Origin: Pseudomonas fluorescens
GTDB taxonomy: Bacteria > Pseudomonadota > Gammaproteobacteria > Pseudomonadales > Pseudomonadaceae
Reading direction: 5' to 3'
Length of the DNA: 64,000 nt
NCBI RefSeq assembly: GCF_900636825.1
Contig: NZ_LR134318.1
Span: 4,001,501-4,065,500 of the forward strand
This document shows, piece after piece, positions 60,011 to 64,000 of the stretch (position 1 is the first letter of the stretch; each line of letters starts with the position of its first letter). The translations under genes were made by a program, and so were the position numbers. Under the pieces are notes generated by a model that saw only the letters and a program-made list of their open reading frames with translations, made no database searches and was not told where the DNA came from.

Positions 60011-61084
60011 TCAGCGGGATTTTGCTTTCTTCGTGTCGTGCCGGCGCAAATGGCAGGTCACTTCTTCACGATCGTGATACAGCTGCTTGCAGCCGATATC
60101 GACCTTGATCCCGCGCGCCTTGAAGCCGTCGGCGATGCGCTCGAGCAAACGTTTCACTTCGGCATAACGCTGCTTCATTGGCAACTTCAGATTGACCACT
60201 GCTTCACGGCAATGCCCCTCACCAATCCACTCTTCGAGCATCGCGGCATTGCGTGCCGGTTTCTCGACGATGTCGCAGACCATCCAGTCCACCGGTTGCT
60301 TGGGCTTGAAGGTAAAACCGTCGGCCATCAGGTGTTGAACCAGACCGGTGTCCATCAGGCTTTCGGCCATCGGGCCGTTGTCGATGGCGGTCACCAGCAT
60401 GCCACGATTCACCAACTGCCAGGTCCAGCCGCCCGGCGCCGCGCCGAGGTCGACGCCGGTCATGTCGCTGTGCAGGCGATCTTCCCATTGATCACGCGGG
60501 ATAAAATGGTGCCACGCCTCTTCCAGCTTCAACGTCGACCGGCTCGGCGCCTCACGGGGAAATTTCAGGCGCGGAATGCCCATTGGCCACATCGCCGAAT
60601 TTCCAGCATCCGCCATACCGAGAAACACTTCACGACCGCTTTTGAAGGTCAGCAACAATCGCGGTTTGCTCGCATCATCGACCAATTTGCCAGCACCCGT
60701 CAGCGCCTTGCGCAGCGGGCCTTCGAATTTCTTGCAGAAGTTCGACAGCTCCTTGCCGTCGTTGGTGTCGACGACTTCCAGCCACAGGCTGCCGCACACA
60801 GGGAAATCGGCCATGTGCGCAAGGATTACGCTGATGCGGTCGGTTTCCGGCAGATCGATGAACAACCCGCGCGCCCATTGGCGCGGAAAAATCAGCTCGG
60901 CAAAACGCTGGCCGCGCATCAAGCGCTCGGCGCCGTCCGCTTCGGTGCAGACAAACTCCGCGCACGCCGTAGCGGTTTTCGCCTTGGCGTACCCGGCAAC
61001 ATTGAGTTGCGCGGCGAGGTCGGAAATCTCCGAACAGACTTCGCCTTCGAAGCCTGGCCGGCAATGCATGAATAGGGTGTTCAT
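60011..61084 (-). CDS. rlmM: 23S rRNA 2'-O-ribose methyltransferase RlmM (C2498)
   Basis: 357 residues. N-terminal THUMP-like domain (about 1-160), then a Rossmann methyltransferase: GVDLGAAPGGWTWQLVNRG binds SAM, VDWMVCDIVEKPAR carries the catalytic Asp, and NLKLPMKQRYAEV the Lys of the K-D-K-E set. It methylates C2498 of 23S rRNA. Divergent from acnA by 221 bp; no promoter pair was clear in that gap. Confidence 0.95.
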   Translation of the reverse strand: MNTLFMHCRPGFEGEVCSEISDLAAQLNVAGYAKAKTATACAEFVCTEADGAERLMRGQRFAELIFPRQWARGLFIDLPETDRISVILAHMADFPVCGSLWLEVVDTNDGKELSNFCKKFEGPLRKALTGAGKLVDDASKPRLLLTFKSGREVFLGMADAGNSAMWPMGIPRLKFPREAPSRSTLKLEEAWHHFIPRDQWEDRLHSDMTGVDLGAAPGGWTWQLVNRGMLVTAIDNGPMAESLMDTGLVQHLMADGFTFKPKQPVDWMVCDIVEKPARNAAMLEEWIGEGHCREAVVNLKLPMKQRYAEVKRLLERIADGFKARGIKVDIGCKQLYHDREEVTCHLRRHDTKKAKSR

Positions 61085-61305
61085 TCTTACTCCTGGGCAG
61101 AGGGCGGTGATTCGGCCCCTGCGCGATGCTCAAGCCTTGCGTTGCAGCAACGCCTGTCACGAAAACCGGCGCATGATAGCCGATGTCGGAACCTTGGTTC
61201 CGCTCATAGAGTCCAGTTATTAGCCAGCTAATCAAAACAGGGCTAGGTTTAAAGCTCTATTCGTCCCCCGATCCGTAGCCGTGCGGATTCAAAGGAGTGA
61301 TTGTA

Positions 61306-64000
61306 ATGCCGTCCCTCGATAGCCTGAAAACGCTCAAAACCTTACAAATCGACGACAAGACCTACCACTATTTCAGCTTGCCGGATGCCGCCAAAAGCCT
61401 GGGCGACCTCGACAAGCTACCGATGTCGTTGAAAGTCCTGCTGGAAAACCTGCTGCGCTGGGAAGATGAAAAAACTGTCACCGGCGCTGACCTCAAGGCA
61501 ATTGCGGCGTGGCTCAAGGAGCGTCGCTCCGACCGCGAAATTCAATACCGCCCAGCCCGCGTATTGATGCAGGACTTTACCGGCGTCCCCGCCGTGGTCG
61601 ACCTTGCCGCGATGCGCGCGGCAATGGCCAAGGCCGGTGGCGATCCGCAGCGTATCAACCCGTTGTCGCCGGTGGATCTGGTCATCGACCACTCCGTAAT
61701 GGTCGACAAGTTTGGCAGCGCCAGTGCATTTGAGCAGAACGTTGATATCGAAATGCAGCGTAACGGCGAACGTTACGCCTTCCTGCGTTGGGGCCAGAAC
61801 GCCTTTGACAATTTCAGCGTGGTGCCGCCGGGGACCGGTATTTGCCACCAGGTCAATCTCGAATACCTCGGCCGCACGGTGTGGACCAAAGACGAAGACG
61901 GGCGCACCTATGCGTTTCCCGACACGCTGGTCGGTACCGACTCCCACACCACTATGATCAATGGTCTCGGTGTGCTCGGCTGGGGTGTCGGCGGGATCGA
62001 AGCCGAAGCGGCAATGCTCGGCCAGCCTGTTTCGATGCTGATCCCGGAAGTCATCGGGTTCAAGCTGACCGGCAAACTCAAGGAAGGCATCACCGCCACC
62101 GACCTGGTGCTGACGGTGACGCAGTTGCTGCGCAAGAAAGGCGTCGTCGGCAAATTCGTCGAATTTTACGGTGACGGCCTCGCTGACTTGCCGCTGGCAG
62201 ACCGCGCGACCATTGCCAACATGGCCCCGGAATATGGCGCAACGTGCGGATTCTTTCCGGTCGACGATGTAACCCTGGATTACCTGCGCCTGTCCGGCCG
62301 GCCGCCAGAAGCGGTGAAACTGGTTGAGGCGTACACCAAGGCCCAAGGTTTGTGGCGCCTGCCCGGCCAGGAACCGGTATTTACTGACAGCCTGGCGCTG
62401 GACATGGCCAGCGTCGAAGCGAGCCTCGCCGGGCCAAAACGCCCACAGGATCGCGTCTCGCTGCCGAATGTCGCGCAAGCGTTCAGTGACTTCATGGATC
62501 TGCAATTCAAACCCACCAGCAAGGAGGAAGGCCGTCTCGAAAGCGAGGGCGGCGGCGGTGTGGCGGTGGGCAATGCCGATTTGGTCGGGGAAACCGATTA
62601 CGAGTACGAAGGCCGCACCTACCGCTTGAAGAATGGTGCGGTGGTGATTGCTGCAATTACCTCCTGCACCAACACTTCCAACCCAAGTGTGATGATGGCG
62701 GCCGGATTGCTGGCAAAAAAAGCCGTTGAGAAAGGCCTGACGCGCAAACCGTGGGTCAAGAGTTCGCTCGCCCCCGGGTCGAAAGTGGTTACCGACTATT
62801 ACAAGGCGGCCGGACTGACTCAATACCTCGATCAGCTCGGCTTCTCGCTGGTCGGCTATGGCTGCACCACCTGCATCGGCAACTCCGGTCCTTTGCCGGA
62901 ACCTATCGAGAAAGCCATTCAGAAAGCCGATCTCACCGTGGCGTCCGTGCTGTCCGGCAACCGCAACTTCGAGGGTCGTGTGCATCCACTGGTGAAAACC
63001 AATTGGCTGGCGTCGCCTCCCCTGGTCGTCGCGTATGCACTGGCCGGCAGTGTGCGCAGTGATATCAGCAGCGAGCCGCTGGGCGAGGATCAACACGGTA
63101 ATCCGGTGTATCTGCGGGATATCTGGCCGACCAGCCAGGAGATTGCCGAGGCGGTCAATCAAGTGAACACGGCAATGTTCCACAAGGAGTACGCCGAAGT
63201 GTTTGCCGGCGATGAACAGTGGCAAGCCATCGAAGTGCCACAAGCGGCGACGTACGTGTGGCAGGAGGGCTCGACCTACATTCAGCATCCGCCTTTCTTC
63301 GACGATATTTCCGGTCCGTTACCGGAAGTCAAGGATGTAAAAGGCGCGCGGGTATTGGCGCTGCTTGGCGATTCGGTGACCACCGACCACATCTCCCCTG
63401 CTGGCAATATCAAAGTCGACAGCCCGGCCGGACGTTATCTGCGTGATAAAGGTGTCGAGCCGCGTGACTTCAATTCCTACGGCTCACGTCGCGGCAACCA
63501 CGAGGTAATGATGCGCGGCACGTTTGCCAACATCCGAATCCGCAACGAAATGCTCGGTGGAGAAGAAGGCGGCAACACGATCTACATCCCGACCGGCGAG
63601 AAGCTGGCGATCTACGACGCAGCCATGCGCTATCAGGCTTCAGGTACGCCATTGGTAGTAATTGCCGGGCAAGAATATGGCACCGGCTCGAGCCGTGACT
63701 GGGCCGCCAAAGGCACCAATCTGCTGGGAGTCAAAGCAGTGATCGCGGAAAGCTTCGAACGCATTCACCGCTCCAATCTGGTCGGCATGGGGGTGTTGCC
63801 GCTGCAATTCAAACTTGATCAGAACCGCAAAAGTCTCAACCTGACCGGTAAGGAGTCGTTCGAAATCCTCGGGCTGACCGGGGTCGAATTGAAACCGCGG
63901 ATGAACCTGCCGCTCGTGATTACGCGCGAAGATGGCAAACAGGAGAAGATCGAGGTGCTTTGCCGAATTGATACCCTGAACGAGGTGGAATACTTCAAAT
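61306..64000 (+). CDS. acnA: Aconitate hydratase A (3' end cut by window edge)
   Basis: 898 codons visible from the ATG at 61306 (AAAGGAG at good spacing); the family is about 913 residues, so only the last few are missing. The [4Fe-4S] ligands are Cys454 (ITSCTNTSNPSV), Cys520 and Cys523 (GYGCTTCIGNSGPL). Substrate residues lie in GTDSHTTMINGLGVLGWGVG and GQEYGTGSSRDWAAKGTNL. It isomerises citrate to isocitrate in the TCA cycle and belongs to the AcnA/IRP clade by length and motifs. Confidence 0.97.
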   Translation, partial: MPSLDSLKTLKTLQIDDKTYHYFSLPDAAKSLGDLDKLPMSLKVLLENLLRWEDEKTVTGADLKAIAAWLKERRSDREIQYRPARVLMQDFTGVPAVVDLAAMRAAMAKAGGDPQRINPLSPVDLVIDHSVMVDKFGSASAFEQNVDIEMQRNGERYAFLRWGQNAFDNFSVVPPGTGICHQVNLEYLGRTVWTKDEDGRTYAFPDTLVGTDSHTTMINGLGVLGWGVGGIEAEAAMLGQPVSMLIPEVIGFKLTGKLKEGITATDLVLTVTQLLRKKGVVGKFVEFYGDGLADLPLADRATIANMAPEYGATCGFFPVDDVTLDYLRLSGRPPEAVKLVEAYTKAQGLWRLPGQEPVFTDSLALDMASVEASLAGPKRPQDRVSLPNVAQAFSDFMDLQFKPTSKEEGRLESEGGGGVAVGNADLVGETDYEYEGRTYRLKNGAVVIAAITSCTNTSNPSVMMAAGLLAKKAVEKGLTRKPWVKSSLAPGSKVVTDYYKAAGLTQYLDQLGFSLVGYGCTTCIGNSGPLPEPIEKAIQKADLTVASVLSGNRNFEGRVHPLVKTNWLASPPLVVAYALAGSVRSDISSEPLGEDQHGNPVYLRDIWPTSQEIAEAVNQVNTAMFHKEYAEVFAGDEQWQAIEVPQAATYVWQEGSTYIQHPPFFDDISGPLPEVKDVKGARVLALLGDSVTTDHISPAGNIKVDSPAGRYLRDKGVEPRDFNSYGSRRGNHEVMMRGTFANIRIRNEMLGGEEGGNTIYIPTGEKLAIYDAAMRYQASGTPLVVIAGQEYGTGSSRDWAAKGTNLLGVKAVIAESFERIHRSNLVGMGVLPLQFKLDQNRKSLNLTGKESFEILGLTGVELKPRMNLPLVITREDGKQEKIEVLCRIDTLNEVEYFK

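Overview
The window reads as chromosomal DNA of a fluorescent Pseudomonas (P. fluorescens group). It is GC-rich and densely coding. The gene order matches what I recall of the P. aeruginosa core: tal-rssC-rssB-mlaA-HAD-queF-cupredoxin-copRS; lolCDE-PilZ-GDPD-sthA-apbE; gap/mfd through psrA-lexA-sulA-topA-fadAB-usp-uup-slt; then tusA-rlmM-acnA. Species-typical REP palindromes fill many gaps. I see no tRNA, rRNA, CRISPR array, transposase or prophage.

Layout. 1-7961 (minus strand) is a Wzx/Wzy-type exopolysaccharide operon running off the left edge: tyrosine phosphatase, BY-kinase/co-polymerase, GT4 glycosyltransferase, polysaccharide pyruvyl transferase, flippase, putative Wzy polymerase and an acyltransferase. 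A secreted clan-A glycosidase (8252-9208) diverges from it. 9411-18202 holds transaldolase, a REC-PP2C/STAS partner-switch pair (RssB/RssC), MlaA, a HAD-like protein without its catalytic Asp, QueF, a Met/His-rich cupredoxin and the CopRS copper sensor, with a copper-box-like palindrome between the divergent units. 18312-28659 holds LolCDE, a PilZ protein, a phosphodiesterase, SthA, an ApbE with no Nqr genes beside it, an MHS-type symporter and a long GAPDH.

29028-40893 runs from Mfd through a CsiV-like protein, a SWIM/SNF2 helicase, MTIP and NagZ to the psrA/lexA divergence, which carries overlapping PsrA operators and two SOS boxes, then sulA and two conserved small proteins. 41038-53181 has topA, the fadBA beta-oxidation operon with a long upstream gap ending in a plus-strand terminator (possible sRNA or short peptide), a universal stress protein, the ABC-F ATPase Uup and a lytic transglycosylase. 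53285-64000 has a self-inhibited class II Fic protein, an MsbA-like ABC exporter, a small PA1571-family protein, pdxB, a MATE exporter, tusA, rlmM and a near-complete acnA cut by the right edge.

The genes are mostly housekeeping: envelope building (EPS, Mla, Lol, NagZ, Slt), DNA repair and SOS (Mfd, LexA, SulA, TopA), fatty-acid oxidation with its regulator PsrA, and redox metabolism (SthA, GAPDH, AcnA). The less ordinary parts are the EPS locus with its glycosidase, the HAD pseudoenzyme, the unexplained fadB upstream transcript signal, the Fic gene with an internal 12-bp tandem repeat, and the REP families. Comparisons with P. aeruginosa gene order are from memory and were not checked.
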